Assembly: GCA_030374765.1 (NCBI GenBank)
Contig: JARGXX010000001.1
Span: forward strand, 1,922,001 to 1,986,000
Length of the DNA: 64,000 bases
From: Agarophyton chilense
Lineage: Eukaryota; Rhodophyta; Florideophyceae; Gracilariales; Gracilariaceae
Direction of reading: 5' to 3'
Shown here: positions 1 through 10,499 of the stretch, one piece after another
Numbering within the stretch: the stretch's first letter is position 1
Layout of the letters: every line of letters starts with the position of its first letter
Notes under the pieces: generated by a model
Told to the model about the DNA's origin: nothing
What the model saw: only the letters and a program-made list of their open reading frames with translations
Database searches by the model: none
Made by a program: the position numbers and the translations under genes

Positions 1-3000
1 CGCAGAACGGGTCAGCGAATTGCTCCCGTATCATCTGCTCTAAAGTAATAGGCACGAAGTTCCCTGGTAAGGGTTTCTCGGAATCTTCCGAGAGAAGAAA
101 GTCGTCCAATTCGGAACCGGAATCTGAAGAGTCCTTGTCACGTTCCTCGTCCTCGATGGTAGCGTCGTCGCCATTCACTGCAAAGCAGGGTATTTCATCG
201 TCTTTGACGGGTAGTGCTTCGCCAGTAGTGACCAGGCGGGAGAGAGCATCGGCTTGGGTGTTGCACGATCCTTTTCGGTACTGCAAGTCAAAGTCAAATT
301 CCGCTAGACGGAGACGCCAACGCATCAAGCGGCCTGAAGGCTCCGAGATGGAGAGTAGCCATCGAATTGATACGTGGTCCGTAAAAACGGTGAAATGATT
401 ACCCATGAGATAGGGGCGAAACGTTTGTAATGCCCACACTACTGCAAGGCATTCCTTCTCCGAGACGGAGTAATTTTTCTCGTGGGCGTTTAGCGATCGG
501 GACCAGTACCCTACGGGGCGTCTTCCCCCATTGGGTGCAGATTGAAACAGAGCACAATCTACTTGGTAATCGCTGGCGTCCGTATCTACGGTGAAGGGCC
601 TTCCAGGCTTTGGAAACGAGAGGATCGGGGCGGAGACGACAGAATACTTAAGAGAGTTGAAAGATTCCGTTTGAACGGGGGTTAAGGGGTCCAGTTTTGG
701 TGGTTGGCCTTTCCGCAAAAGCGCGTTCAACGGTGCAGCCTTGTCCGCAAAGTGCAGGATGAATCGTCGATAGACGTTTGCGAGTCCCAGAAAGGAACGA
801 AGCTCGGTTTGCGCCCGCGGTTCTTTAGCCTCTTTGAGTGACTCAACACGAGTCTCCTCGATTGTAACACGTCCTGGACGGATAAAATGGCCGAGATACT
901 TCACGGTGTCCGTGAAGAAGTCACATTTTTCAACTTAAGAGTGAAACCCGCATCTCGAAGCGTGGTTATGATATCCCTCACATGAGTGAGATGTTTGTCC
1001 AGATTATCTGAGAAGACGATTATGTCATCCAGGTAGACCAGGAAGGTACGCCATTTGAAGCGAGCCAATAGGATGTCGATGGCTCGCTGGAAAGTGGCGG
1101 GGGCGTTGGTAAGACCAAAAGGCATCCATTTGAAACGGTAGAGACCGGAGTGACACGCGAAAGTGGTTTTACCCTGGTCTTGCTTCCTTACCGGAACTTG
1201 CCAGTATCCCCGATTGGCGTCCAGGGTTGTAAAGACGATGGCGGTGCCCAGCGGGTCAATATACTCGTCCATTCTTGGGATTGGATACACGTCCTTGACG
1301 GGGACGGCATTCAACCGACGGTAGTCGACGCAAAACCTCCAGGAACCATCCTGCTTTGGAGCCCGTACTACTGGAGAAGCCCACGGCGACTGAGCCGGTT
1401 CAATGACTCCTGCTCGAAGCATTTTATCCACTTGGGTCTTTTCCTCCGCGCGTGCGGCGGGTCCGGCACGGTATGGGTGTTGAGAGATGGGTCGGGTGTC
1501 CGGTAGCAAATCAATCGGGTGTTCCGTAGTGGCAATCTCACCAAGGGAGCCGTCCCACATAGTGGTGAAGTCCCTTAAAAGTTCTCGCAATCGATGGCGG
1601 TATGACTCCGGGACGTGGCTGAGATCCAGATCCTCGAGTTCTTGGACTGGATCGGCGCGGTCACCACTCGTTGAAACGGGCTGCGTCCCTGATGTTACAG
1701 GTTGAACCCCGGGTACCGGTGATGAAACGGGTTCCGGCCTGTCCCCCTCCTTAGAGTGAAAGAGTCCGAGAACGTAAGCTGCGGTCAGCTTTGTCGGCAC
1801 CATAGCGATGAGGTGCGGCATGACGGAGTCTATCACTTGGTTCTTCACCAGATACTGGGGTACAGTCCCTAAATTGGCGATCAGCACGTGAAACGGTTGG
1901 TTTGGCTCCACATGGACGATTCCATTCGCAATTGCGAGGCTGTGCCTGTCATAAAGTGACGACAATGGTTGCAAAACCCGGAGTCCGTGTTGACGGGAGG
2001 TTACTTTCACCATCATTTGGGACTCAGGCTGGACGCACAACGACGCTGCGACGCGGAGCTTATTAGATTCACAGCTATCCGGTCCAGGTTCCTGTGCTGC
2101 CGGTAGCGGGACATGCTTCTTCGAGGCACGCCTAAGCGGACGACGAACGATCGGAGTGGACGATCCATCCTCCATCTCGACACGCCGTTGGCAGGGGAAG
2201 ATCGCTTCGACGAAGCGGTCGCAAAAGTCGCAACCCAAGATGACTGGGGCGGCTAGTTTCCAGCATACGACGAAGTCGAGTTTCACCACGCGAGCGCCAA
2301 CGCGGACTACCAGTTCTGTGAACCCCACCGTATCCAACGGTTTGTTGTTCGCGTCAGCGACCTCCGGGACGTGGTCGCGGCGGATCCTAGACTGAAATGC
2401 AGGCGGTAACACTTCCTCCACGACAAAGTTCGGACCGGCACCGGTGTCTAAGACGGTAAGGTGTCGCACCATAAACTGGGGTGAAAGGCCAAGGTCAGCA
2501 TAGACCTTGTAGTTTCTCTTGGCCATCACCAGAACTCTATTCGGGAACCAGTTATGGGAAACACGTTTCCACGGACGACGCAGAACACTAAAGTGTTCCG
2601 AGTTCACGTCATTGACGGTCTCTTTCCTTGAAAGGATTTTGACCGGGGAGCGAGGCTTGGACGCCTCGGGCGCCGTCGACCTCGACTCTGAGGGCGCCCC
2701 TCCTTGAGAGGAGACTTCCACATTTAGTTTTTCTGGGCCTGCTCCGCCGGAGGCGGCTGCTCAGGACGTTGAGCAGGCAAGGCCGGGGCATCAGGTCCAG
2801 AAAGTACCGCAGAAGCGGTGGAGTGACCGACGACGTCGGTGACACGGGATTCCGGTGTAGGTACCACCCGAGCTCGGGGAAGCGACAGGTGACGTGGAAA
2901 ATCCGTTCGAGCACGGATATATGATGCAATCGGGACAGCTGCTTTGTCCTCCGGGGATAGGGCCTCGTAATTGACTACGACTTGTGCCCATTCTCGGAGA

Positions 3001-4932
3001 GACAACACACATTGTGGAGAAGTATGGCCTGGTTTGTAGCAGAGATGAAAAATCAGACCAGAAGCCGGTGTGAGGTGGCGAGGCTCGGCGAACTTCACCG
3101 TGGGGCGAGTATCTCTCCAACCAGGACGCGAAAAGCGGACATTGTCACTCTCGTGTGGGACGCGTGGCGCACGGACGCGACCATTATCCGCATAGAGTAG
3201 CGTTTCATCCTCAATCACGTATTTTGATTCGTCCAAGGTTGAGTGTAACTCCGTTGTCGGGATGGAATGAACGTCGCTATGGGCTAGCTGCACGTTATCA
3301 TAATCCCTTCGAGAGGCCTGTTCGTCGATCATCGAAGCTGACGGGGTACCCGGTTGTAACGTCAATGCTTTTGCGGACCTAAGCCTGGATCCAGGAGTGC
3401 GGGCGCGCAGGGCTTCACCTTCTGCGCGAGCGCACTGCAGTAGTTCCAAATACGTGGCTTTAGGTCTATCTTCTCGACGTCGAGCAACAAGAGTCCGGAT
3501 CGCCGGGTCCAAACCATCGACAAACATGGTACAACGCTCTTCAGCGGGGTAAACATTGCCACAGCGGTGGAAGGCCTTGTTAAGGCGCGACAAATAATCG
3601 GTTTCCGACTCGCCTGAACGTTGGCGAGTGTCCTGCAGGGCGCGTACAGCCTGCTGAATGGCGGAGTTAGTAGCATACGCCCTCAGGAGGTACGGAACTG
3701 CTTCGGGCCAGCAGGTTACTCCCCCTTCGGACGCACGTGATGTAGCTCTGACAGAGTGATGCTGGTCTTCTGCAAGCCCACGTAAGAAGTATGGTAAGGC
3801 AATGTAGGCCTGTCCCTCGTTCATTCCAAGGATGTCAGCTTCCGCGACAAAGCGTGCCAAGAAATCTAACACCAATATTGGGTCTTCCCCAGAAAACAAC
3901 TGGTTGCGAAGTGAGAGCTGCATTCGCTTAATACAGTCCTTCACTCTTCCCGTACCACGGGGTGTACGATCGAAAGAGGAGTCCTCCAAACGGTAGTACC
4001 GGTATGATAAGAGCTTCTTAAAGAGCGAATTGGTCGGTTTCAGCTCCTTCAAACCTGTGTGCTTCCTTCACTTCGTGCGGGCGCGGATCACACTATGGGT
4101 GGCTGTTGACCGCTTAGAGCCTGAGGAACGCTCACGGCGAGCTACTTCCACCGATGAGTCGGAAGAGTCGGACTCCGAGGATGAGGAATCTGACCGTTAG
4201 GGATCCGTTTTTCTTCGCTTCCTTCGAGCCTGGCGGTTCTCTTCATTACTTCCCTTGTGGGATACTGCAACCGGCTCGGCCGGATCATCCCCCGACATTA
4301 GGGTTTGTTCCAACGTCTCGAGACGGCTTCGGACGCGCGAGAACTTGTCCGCGACGTCCTTGACAAAGGCCGAGGGTCCATCAAGGGACTCTAGAATCGA
4401 GTTCACATCCGCACGGAGGACACGGAGGTCCTCAGAAAAATCCTGCGTAGCAGTGTCGTTTACCTTCTTGCGAAGGGAATCGAACTCCTCTGCAAGGATG
4501 AATTGAGCTTCCCGCATAGAGCGGAGTTGCTCTTCCACAGCTGCAAAGCTGGGATGGAGAGTGACATCCCTAGCAGGGGAGAGCATCTGGGCGGCGGCAT
4601 ACGCCGGTCCTGCTCCACTTGCTGGGGGTGTTGAATCAGAGACAGGAGGTCTCGAGGTCCTTCCACCTGGCACGCCAGTCGATCCACCGGTATGTGACCG
4701 TGAACGGACCGGGATACGGGTTGGTTGCGATGGTTCTGGTGCACCGGTTTGACTCCGCGTCCTCGGACGGTCTTTGGACGACATGAGATCAGAATCCGTT
4801 ACACGTGAGTATCCAAACCTGATCGGATAGTGGGGCCAAGAAACTTCCTCAAAGAGGGCAACTGAGATCAACCTCAATTTGTGATTCCTCTTTCCGATTA
4901 ATCGTGACTGAGTGTGCCCGACTCAAAATTCG

Positions 4933-4946
4933 AAGTCGGGAGACCA
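4933..4946 (-). other. Primer-binding site of G1
   Basis: The minus strand reads TGGTCTCCCGACTT directly inside the 5' LTR. The same 14-mer follows the 5' LTRs of G2 (21722-21735) and G4 (47211-47224), and a close variant lies next to the G3 LTR (46155-46169). I could not identify the primer tRNA; the tRNA-Lys in this window does not end this way. Confidence 0.7.
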
Positions 4947-4949
4947 GTT

Positions 4950-6636
4950 TGTAGGATAACGCTTGGAGCGGAGACACCACGAAGATGTTCGGGATCTTCC
5001 TCTCTTGAGAGACACGCTTCAGGCGGAGGAGAAGGGTCTCAGCGGAGCACAGAAACAGAGCCACTCTGGAAAGGCACGTCGAAGTCAGGTGTAAGACCGA
5101 GGCCAATCTGGCTGGATATACCTAGAGTGTTTAGGTGAGCACGGCACAGCCCGGGGTGTGACCAATACTAGGCAGAGCGGTACCACGGCGATTGTCGGAA
5201 AAGGAGCGACCAAACACTCGTATGAGGTGGACGAGCGAGGTGAGTGAGGCGGCCACTCACGAGAGCTAAAACGGGGAAGAAGAGGAAAACTGGGGCGAAA
5301 CCCTATAGAGGGTGTAGTGCAACGCCAAGGGCGGCGGAAACACACGAAGATGTCCGACTCTTCCTTCAAGGAGGGTAGCACGGCGACGGAGCCTCTCCGG
5401 ATTGAACACGACTAAGTCGGGGTGTAAGGCCGAGGTTCACCGGCACGCCAAGCGGGGAGAGTGCGGGATGCTAGAAGGGAGCAGACCAGGTATGAGCTGT
5501 ATTCCACGGGAGTGGGCAAGTGATAAAGGGGGGACCACCCATTGGGGGCGATCGGGGGCATGGGCCACGAGAGCCAAAAGAAATATGTAGCAAACCCAAT
5601 ACTGGGGCGAGAACACGGCAGTGGTATGAAAGATATACACGCTAACAGCGGTGAGTCTCCTGTTAACGCAGGGTGGATAAGTCTACCGTTAGTAACGCGG
5701 CTTCACCTCCGTAGAGTGTGGAAGACTCGCGAAAGCGGAAAAAGACTTAGAGCCAAGAACCCTGGTTGGGGAGGTTTACTGAGTGTCAGGGCGAGATCGC
5801 CCTGGCACTATATAGTGTAGACTACTGTAGAGAGCTCCCTAACCTAGTGTAATAAAGCTAAATAAATAGAGAAATATCCAGCTATGCTGTGCCAACCTGT
5901 CCTGGGCCACCCGTGGTACACGTGGGTAAGTCACACCCGAATCGGGGCCACGGCGCACGGCCGCCGGTGCACTTCGCGTACAACGCGTATACACCTGGCT
6001 ACGCCAGCCCGCTAGTAGCGGTATTACTCATAGATCTCACAAGTATCGCCCGAGGCGGAAAAACAACCAAGTCCTGGAAAACGGCCCTCACGAGGGTTGC
6101 ACTTCACAGGGGCGAGACTACGACAAGTGTCGGAGATTAAATATGAACCCACGGTGGTGGTAGCACTCTGGTCGACAGAGAAGTGGATGAAATAACGTGC
6201 GAGGGGCGCTCACGCAGTTTACAGTGAAGACGCGCCGAAGGCGAAAAGCTCAGAGCCAAGACTTTTTCCTTGGGATCTTCCAAGAGGGTCTTTACTGGGG
6301 AGCAGTGCTCAACCTCCTAAGTAGTGTGGCGCGCGGCTCCTGACAGTGGGCGCGCGCCCGAAAAATAGACACTAAATAGCGATAGCGTAGCCAAATAAAT
6401 ACTGAAAAACACTAAATAATACTAACCATTAGGTAGAATCCGGGCCACGTGTGGCACGCCTCGTACTTGAGCGTTGGCATCAGTGCAGTCCACGTGTTCC
6501 ACCCGTGTGCACTTCCGGTTCTAACCGGTCGTCAGCACGCAATAGCGGTATAGCTTGTCATAGACCAAGCTAGTCCTCAAGCAAGCGAACTTCCTGAGTC
6601 CTGCGAATAAACCCCCTTGAAGGGAATTGTCCTTCA
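4950..6636 (-). repeat. 5' LTR of G1, interrupted by a solo LTR
   Basis: Both flanks of the nested LTR (4950-5312 and about 6112-6636) align loosely with the matching parts of the G2 LTR. Shared stretches include the inner end, the 'agagccaaga' stretch near 6.25 kb, and the outer end finishing in TTCA near 6636. Without the insertion this LTR is about 885 bp, close to the 922 bp of G2. It is a diverged sister subfamily. The inner end abuts the primer-binding site at 4933-4946. Confidence 0.75.
5313..6106 (-). repeat. Solo LTR of the G2 family, nested in the G1 LTR
   Basis: Nearly identical, in reverse orientation, to the G2 LTRs (20797-21718 and 31887-32808), from TGAAGTG to CACTACA. It is about 794 bp instead of 922 because a segment between two short repeats containing CCACT is absent. 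No internal region follows, so it is a solo LTR. The flanking five bases, gaggg (5308-5312) and caggg (6107-6111), match at four positions and look like an eroded target-site duplication. Confidence 0.85.
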
Positions 6637-7265
6637 AATTGTGCCGTTTGGTGCAAACAAAAGAACGTCAGTGACATAACAGTCATGTTGTCAACCGTTA
6701 TAGAACATGTTATTTACCAAAAAGTCCCCTGACTGCTCCAAAAACACTTTCAGACTGTCTGCAACTGCACAAACGTTCTCCAGAGAGTGAGACTTCGTAC
6801 AAAAAGGCCTTTTCCAAGCTCCTGTACATTTTCATCGTCATGCTTTTGCACCTGTGCATCTAAATCTGTGATAAACAGAGGCATCAAAGGTCGCAAACCA
6901 AACCGCAGAAATAAAGCGCACACATAACTTGATATCCCAAGAATGAGAGAAAGATTGTGCAACACCCTTCTATTCCTATGCCAGTTGAGAACAAGACCAA
7001 TGCATTGTGTTTCATTAATTGATTTTGGACAACCTCGACTTGTTTGACTGTTTCCGATGAGACCCGAAGAGGTGTTTGGTGTGTAATGCTGATATAAGGG
7101 CTCGAAGGATTGCATAAGGTAGACGAATGTACCATGTTCAATTCCTGTTAATGTGATCATCGACTGTTCTGACATAGAAGAAAATACAAACATCAAGCGG
7201 GAATAGAAAAGGCCTTTTATAGCTGTGCATATGATACGAAGATCTCTTGGACGCCTTGCTTCCAT
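6637..7265 (-). pseudogene. PIF/Harbinger-like DDE transposase relic
   Basis: Remains of a DNA-transposon transposase of the DDE_Tnp_4 (PIF/Harbinger-like) type. From 7265 down to 6750 one frame encodes 171 residues with the family's N-terminal pattern: FEPLYQHYTPN, then CIGLVLNWHRNRR, then LSLILGISSYVCALFLRFG. Near 6780 the homology moves to another frame, which continues with AVADSLKVFLEQSG (the expected first catalytic aspartate region) and FYNG, then meets a stop near 6690 and a further weak match (YVTDVLLFAPNGTI) up to about 6650. The LTR of gypsy element G1 then begins, so the rest of the DDE domain is lost here. There is at least one frameshift, one stop and a truncation by insertion. 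No terminal inverted repeats were found. The family call rests on remembered motif patterns and should be searched. Confidence 0.72.
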
Positions 7266-8923
7266 ATTAAGTCAGTGACGGAAGGAAATAGGACGTCGAA
7301 GCTGTCTGGTGATCATCGCGTAAAAAAGGGTAGTCGTGGGGTCCATTGTGGCTTGGTTGCACTTAAAAGAGAGACGAGAGAATGCCGACATTCTGAGTGA
7401 ACTGTTTGAATCAGTTTGAAACCGAAATATCAGTGACCGTTTTATTTGCGGGACGCCGACCTTTTCGCAATTTGCGATTTGGGCTGGGTACGCAATTCGA
7501 AATTCAGGAGCGACCCAGTAAACGATGCATGGTCACTGGTGTTTTGTTGTACTTCAAAAGCATGCTTACAGAATACACATGCTGCGTGATATCTAGCTAC
7601 CTTTGTAGATATGAACAAATTTGCTCGTGCTTTTTTTTAATTTGCTGTGGTGTATGGCGCCTGATTGCGAGCCGACAGCAGTGTCACTTTTTTTGCCAAG
7701 TTTAGTGTGTTTGAGCTCGCCAAAAAGGTTGGCAACGGCTGTGGGTGGATTGAACAATGACATGTAGATATGTCTGACATGTCATCGGCGGGTGGCGTTG
7801 TGCATGCGGTGTTTCGCTGGATGGGAAGCGAGCGCGAGTTGTCGGCCGGCAGTTTTTCTTCTCACGAGAAAAGTTTTGAAAATATTCGGCAAGACTCGGT
7901 CATCGTGTACACTGGAGCCAGTGACAAAGTAGAGCGAGCAAATTCGAGGAGACGGCGGCATTGCTGAAGACACAGGACACAAAAACGCGACTGGGTGACG
8001 AGTAGGACAGGGAGTTGTTGCCCTCGGCGGCGGTATTGGGTGTAAGCGGGCGAGAGCGGTTGCACGGTGAAGAGCGACATGCAAGGGTTACTGCGTGGGT
8101 GTGAGGGAGATATTTGGGCGCAAAGCGAAGGCGGGGGAGGAGAAAAGTGGCGAGGGCTCAGAGTTTTGAGGGCGAGCAACGTATTGTTCCGCCTGATCCT
8201 GGCGTGGGGTTTCATAACTAGACGAATTGTTGACGTTGATTTAGTGCGTTGAAAGAAGGATAGCGCACGTCATTCGTAAACTTGAGAAATAGTTTCTGAA
8301 TACAATGAGACGAGGGAGAATATCGATATTTTCGGGGAAATGACGAAGTTGTGCCCCGAAACCGAGCTGTTTTTGGTGTTGCAGCGCGAGAGCATTTGAA
8401 GAGAGTACAAATTTTGAGGATACGCGTTGCTTACATTGATTGCATTGATTGCATTGCTTGCTGAGCTAGGTTTTGCACGTAGGGGGGGGGAAGTAAGTGC
8501 TTAATGGTTTTATACAAGTGGGCGGGATTTCTCTGGGGAGAAAACGAGCAAGCACTTTTTATGGGTTTGTTTGTGTTCTTTTTTGATGTTGTGGTTGGTG
8601 TGTTCCTGCGCACCGTGGGGTGCTTGCTTGAAACAGACATAGAGTAAGCAAGGGGGAGAAAAGATATAAATCTTTGGTGTGCCTCGCAGAGAAAATGGAG
8701 CAGCAAGCGCGAGTGAGAGAGAGAGAGAGAGAGAGAGATGATGCGGAGCGGGGACAAATGGGCATGGCACGTGACGAGGCACGTGGCGCGTGACGAGACA
8801 CGTGGCGCGTGACGGGGGGGGAAGGGAAGCTCGGCGGGAGATTGAGTTTACCGGGCATGTGAGCGAGCAGAAGAGAAGTTAGACGGCAGGGCACAAGAGA
8901 AGGTAGAAGGTAAAAGGTAGAAG
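7266..8923. other. Intergenic region, no supported gene
   Basis: About 1.66 kb between the transposase relic and the FkbM gene. Short open frames exist on both strands, but none shows a recognisable domain or protein-like composition. The stretch is clearly less GC-rich than the gene island that follows. Besides a GA microsatellite at 8715-8738 and a G-run near 8.48 kb I see no structure. It may hold the 3' end of the FkbM transcript. Confidence 0.5.
8715..8738. repeat. (GA)n microsatellite
   Basis: Twelve uninterrupted GA units. Confidence 0.95.
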
Positions 8924-9967
8924 CTAGACGGAAGGGTGAGGGCGACGCACGCACATGAGATCGGCAAAGGGTGGTTTGTTGGGCGGATGGTTTGCGGCGT
9001 CAAAGGCGCGTACATATTGCTCAAACGTGGGCGCAGCGTGATGACGATACAACGGGAACGGAAAGTTACAACGAACGCTAGGAGAGCGAATGTGAGGCAA
9101 ATGACAGCTTCCGAATCCGCGCAAGTGGTGACATTGATATTGCAAGTGATGCAGAAAGCGTAGCAATTGCAATGCCCATTGTAGGCCGCGACGGGCGTGC
9201 GGGGAGAATTCAAGGGTGATGTAGGGGAGACGCGTGCGCGAGATGAGACGAACGGCGCCCTGGAGCACGCGCAGCTCGTGCCCCTCTACGTCGACCTTGA
9301 GCAGCCATGGGGGCGGGGCGCGCAATGGCAGCGGCACATCGTCCAGTCTGAAGACGGGCACCACAACAGAGCGATTGATGGGGCGAGCGTCGTGAGGTCG
9401 CACATGCTGCAGACGATTGTTCTTTCCGCAGCGCGCAATGTCTGCGCACGGGCTCTGATAGAAGGGCAGATGGCCGGTGAAGTTTGACAGCGCAAGCGGG
9501 AAAAAGTGCACGACGACGCGCGAATGATTGGATGGAGGCGACGCGAGAGACGACGGGGTGTGTTCGACGACGGGGACGGCGGCGCGACGTAAGACGCGAC
9601 GAAAGTGACGTGCGACGACGGGGCTGGGCTCGAAGGCGAGCACGGGGTGGCCGCGACGAAAGGCAGCCAGTGTGTACGCGTCGCCGTTGTTTGCGCCCAC
9701 ATCCAGTAGCAAACGGTGGGCGGCGCGCGCGTCGCCCAGTTGGGGCGGAAACAGTGGGGCGCATTCGCAACGCGCATCGAAGTTGGGCAGTCGCGCGGGC
9801 GAGTACACGCGCTGTGGGGACGATGGGGACGCAAGTGGGACTGGGGACGCGAGATGGGCGACGCGACGGCGTTGCGAGTGAAGTAAAGCCATCTGCGCGA
9901 GCAAGAGGGCGGCCAGCGGGGCGACGGCGCGTAGGCGCGGCGACGCGGCGCGGAAGGCGAGCAGCAT
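8924..9967 (-). CDS. FkbM-family methyltransferase, membrane-anchored
   Basis: 347-residue SAM-dependent methyltransferase of the FkbM type (Methyltransf_21). Motif I, DVGANNGD, is at residues 89-96, followed by FEPSP at about 112-116, which should hold the ribose of SAM, and KVDVEGHE at about 224-231, the family's hallmark acidic motif. A hydrophobic segment at about residues 14-29 precedes a Pro/Ser-rich stalk, suggesting a type II membrane protein of the secretory pathway with the enzyme in the lumen. FkbM relatives usually O-methylate sugars or small molecules; the substrate here is unknown. I chose the ATG at 9967 rather than the open extension to 10216, because the extension is low-complexity Pro-rich sequence made by simple repeats and runs close to the tRNA gene. 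No intron is needed. The gene runs away from tRNA-Lys and QueC. Confidence 0.85.
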   Translation of the reverse strand: MLLAFRAASPRLRAVAPLAALLLAQMALLHSQRRRVAHLASPVPLASPSSPQRVYSPARLPNFDARCECAPLFPPQLGDARAAHRLLLDVGANNGDAYTLAAFRRGHPVLAFEPSPVVARHFRRVLRRAAVPVVEHTPSSLASPPSNHSRVVVHFFPLALSNFTGHLPFYQSPCADIARCGKNNRLQHVRPHDARPINRSVVVPVFRLDDVPLPLRAPPPWLLKVDVEGHELRVLQGAVRLISRTRLPYITLEFSPHARRGLQWALQLLRFLHHLQYQCHHLRGFGSCHLPHIRSPSVRCNFPFPLYRHHAAPTFEQYVRAFDAANHPPNKPPFADLMCVRRPHPSV

Positions 9968-10034
9968 GGTGGTGGATGGTGGGTGGTGGATGGTGGGTGG
10001 TGGATGGTGGGGGGCGGTGGTGGGTGGTGGACGC
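9968..10034. repeat. Imperfect GGTGGATGGT repeat upstream of the FkbM gene
   Basis: Tandem 'ggtggatggtgg'-type units directly upstream of the chosen FkbM start codon, so probably in its 5' leader or promoter. Confidence 0.8.
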
Positions 10035-10120
10035 GGTGGGCGCGCGCGGCTTTTTAAGTGCGTGGGACGGGCGCGATGGACCGACAGCGTCGGTTGCGGA
10101 GGAGGGAGGGGGGGCCGGGG

Positions 10121-10174
10121 GGGGGATGGGGGATGGGGGATGGGGGATGGGGGATGGGGGATGGGGGATGGGGG
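10121..10174. repeat. Heptamer array (ATGGGGG)7
   Basis: Seven nearly perfect units of a 7-bp G-rich repeat, with ATG recurring every seven bases from 10126 to 10168. The G-runs could form a quadruplex. It lies between the FkbM gene and tRNA-Lys, 45 bp before the tRNA. Confidence 0.9.
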
Positions 10175-10218
10175 CGCACGCGACAAGTAGGGCGGGCGAC
10201 GAGAATATCCCCTCAACA

Positions 10219-10306
10219 GCCTCAGTAGCTCAGTTGGTGCAGCGGGGCAACACAGAGCGTTAGGCTTTTAACCTAATGGCCGCGGGTTCGAGCCCCGCCT
10301 GAGGTG
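10219..10306 (+). tRNA. tRNA-Lys(UUU) with probable D-loop intron
   Basis: All four arms fold: acceptor GCCTCAG (10219-10225) with CTGAGGT (10299-10305), D-stem GCTC/GAGC (10228-10231 with 10255-10258), anticodon stem TTAGG/CCTAA around loop CTTTTAA (anticodon TTT at 10267-10269), T-stem GCGGG/CCCGC around TTCGAGC, and discriminator G at 10306. The D-loop is 23 nt (10232-10254) instead of about 8. Removing 15 nt (10239-10253) leaves the normal loop AGTTGGTA, so these bases are best read as an ectopic intron. Introns at such sites are known in Cyanidiophyceae red algae and some other lineages. There is no intron at the usual 37/38 site. A T4 run at 10317-10320 is a good Pol III terminator. Confidence 0.92.
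10239..10253 (+). other. Putative 15-nt ectopic tRNA intron
   Basis: GCAGCGGGGCAACAC interrupts the D-loop of tRNA-Lys(UUU). Its removal restores a canonical D-arm. The exact splice points could shift by a base. If it is not removed, the tRNA would carry an unusually large D-loop. Confidence 0.65.
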
Positions 10307-10316
10307 GGCGATCTCC

Positions 10317-10320
10317 TTTT
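10317..10320 (+). terminator. Pol III T-run terminator of tRNA-Lys
   Basis: Four T residues begin 11 nt after the tRNA 3' end, the usual signal for RNA polymerase III release. Confidence 0.6.
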
Positions 10321-10341
10321 GGCGGCGGCGGCGGCGGCGGC
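10320..10341. repeat. (GGC)7 trinucleotide repeat
   Basis: Seven GGC units between the tRNA terminator and the QueC leader. Confidence 0.9.
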
Positions 10342-10365
10342 GTCTTTTGTTGTTTGTTGCTCTCG

Positions 10366-10478
10366 CTGCTGCTGCCAGTCTCTCGCGGCTGCTGCCAGGG
10401 TCTCTCGCGGCTGCTGCCAGTGTCTCTCGCGGCTGCTGCCAGGGTCTCTCGCGGCTGCTGCCAGTGTCTCTCGCGGCT
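10366..10478 (+). repeat. 22/23-bp tandem repeat in the QueC leader
   Basis: About five imperfect units of the form GCTGCTGCCAG-G/T-GTCTCTCGCG lead into a CT-rich tract just before the QueC ATG. It is probably transcribed as 5' UTR or part of the promoter. The region stays open in the QueC frame from 10347, but the repeat-encoded residues are low complexity, so I treat it as non-coding. Confidence 0.8.
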
Positions 10479-10499
10479 GTCTCTCTCTCTCTCCGCCAG

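Larger units (their letters stand above)
1..6636 (-). mobile_element. Ty3/gypsy (chromovirus-type) element G1, partial
   Basis: LTR retrotransposon on the minus strand, running from its 5' LTR (outer end near 6636) past the left edge of the window. Visible parts in order: LTR, primer-binding site, gag (about 4.9-2.7 kb) with a CCHC zinc knuckle near 3.03 kb, aspartic protease with DTGAG near 2.45 kb, reverse transcriptase with YLDD near 1.03 kb, and RNase H over roughly 650-1. The integrase end lies outside. Gag and pol are close relatives of element G2 at 20.8-32.8 kb. The 5' LTR holds a solo LTR of the G2 family, so G1 is older than that insertion. It is broken in a few places. It inserted into a Harbinger-like transposase (6637-7265). 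Confidence 0.93.

Noticed and set aside
9484-10263. 259-codon plus-strand frame opposite the FkbM gene
   Set aside because: Arg/Gly-rich shadow of the methyltransferase that extends into the heptamer array and the tRNA.
10347-10499. In-frame N-terminal extension of QueC as a targeting peptide
   Set aside because: Entirely encoded by a tandem repeat and CT tract; conservation of the family starts at the ATG at 10500. It cannot be excluded without transcript starts.
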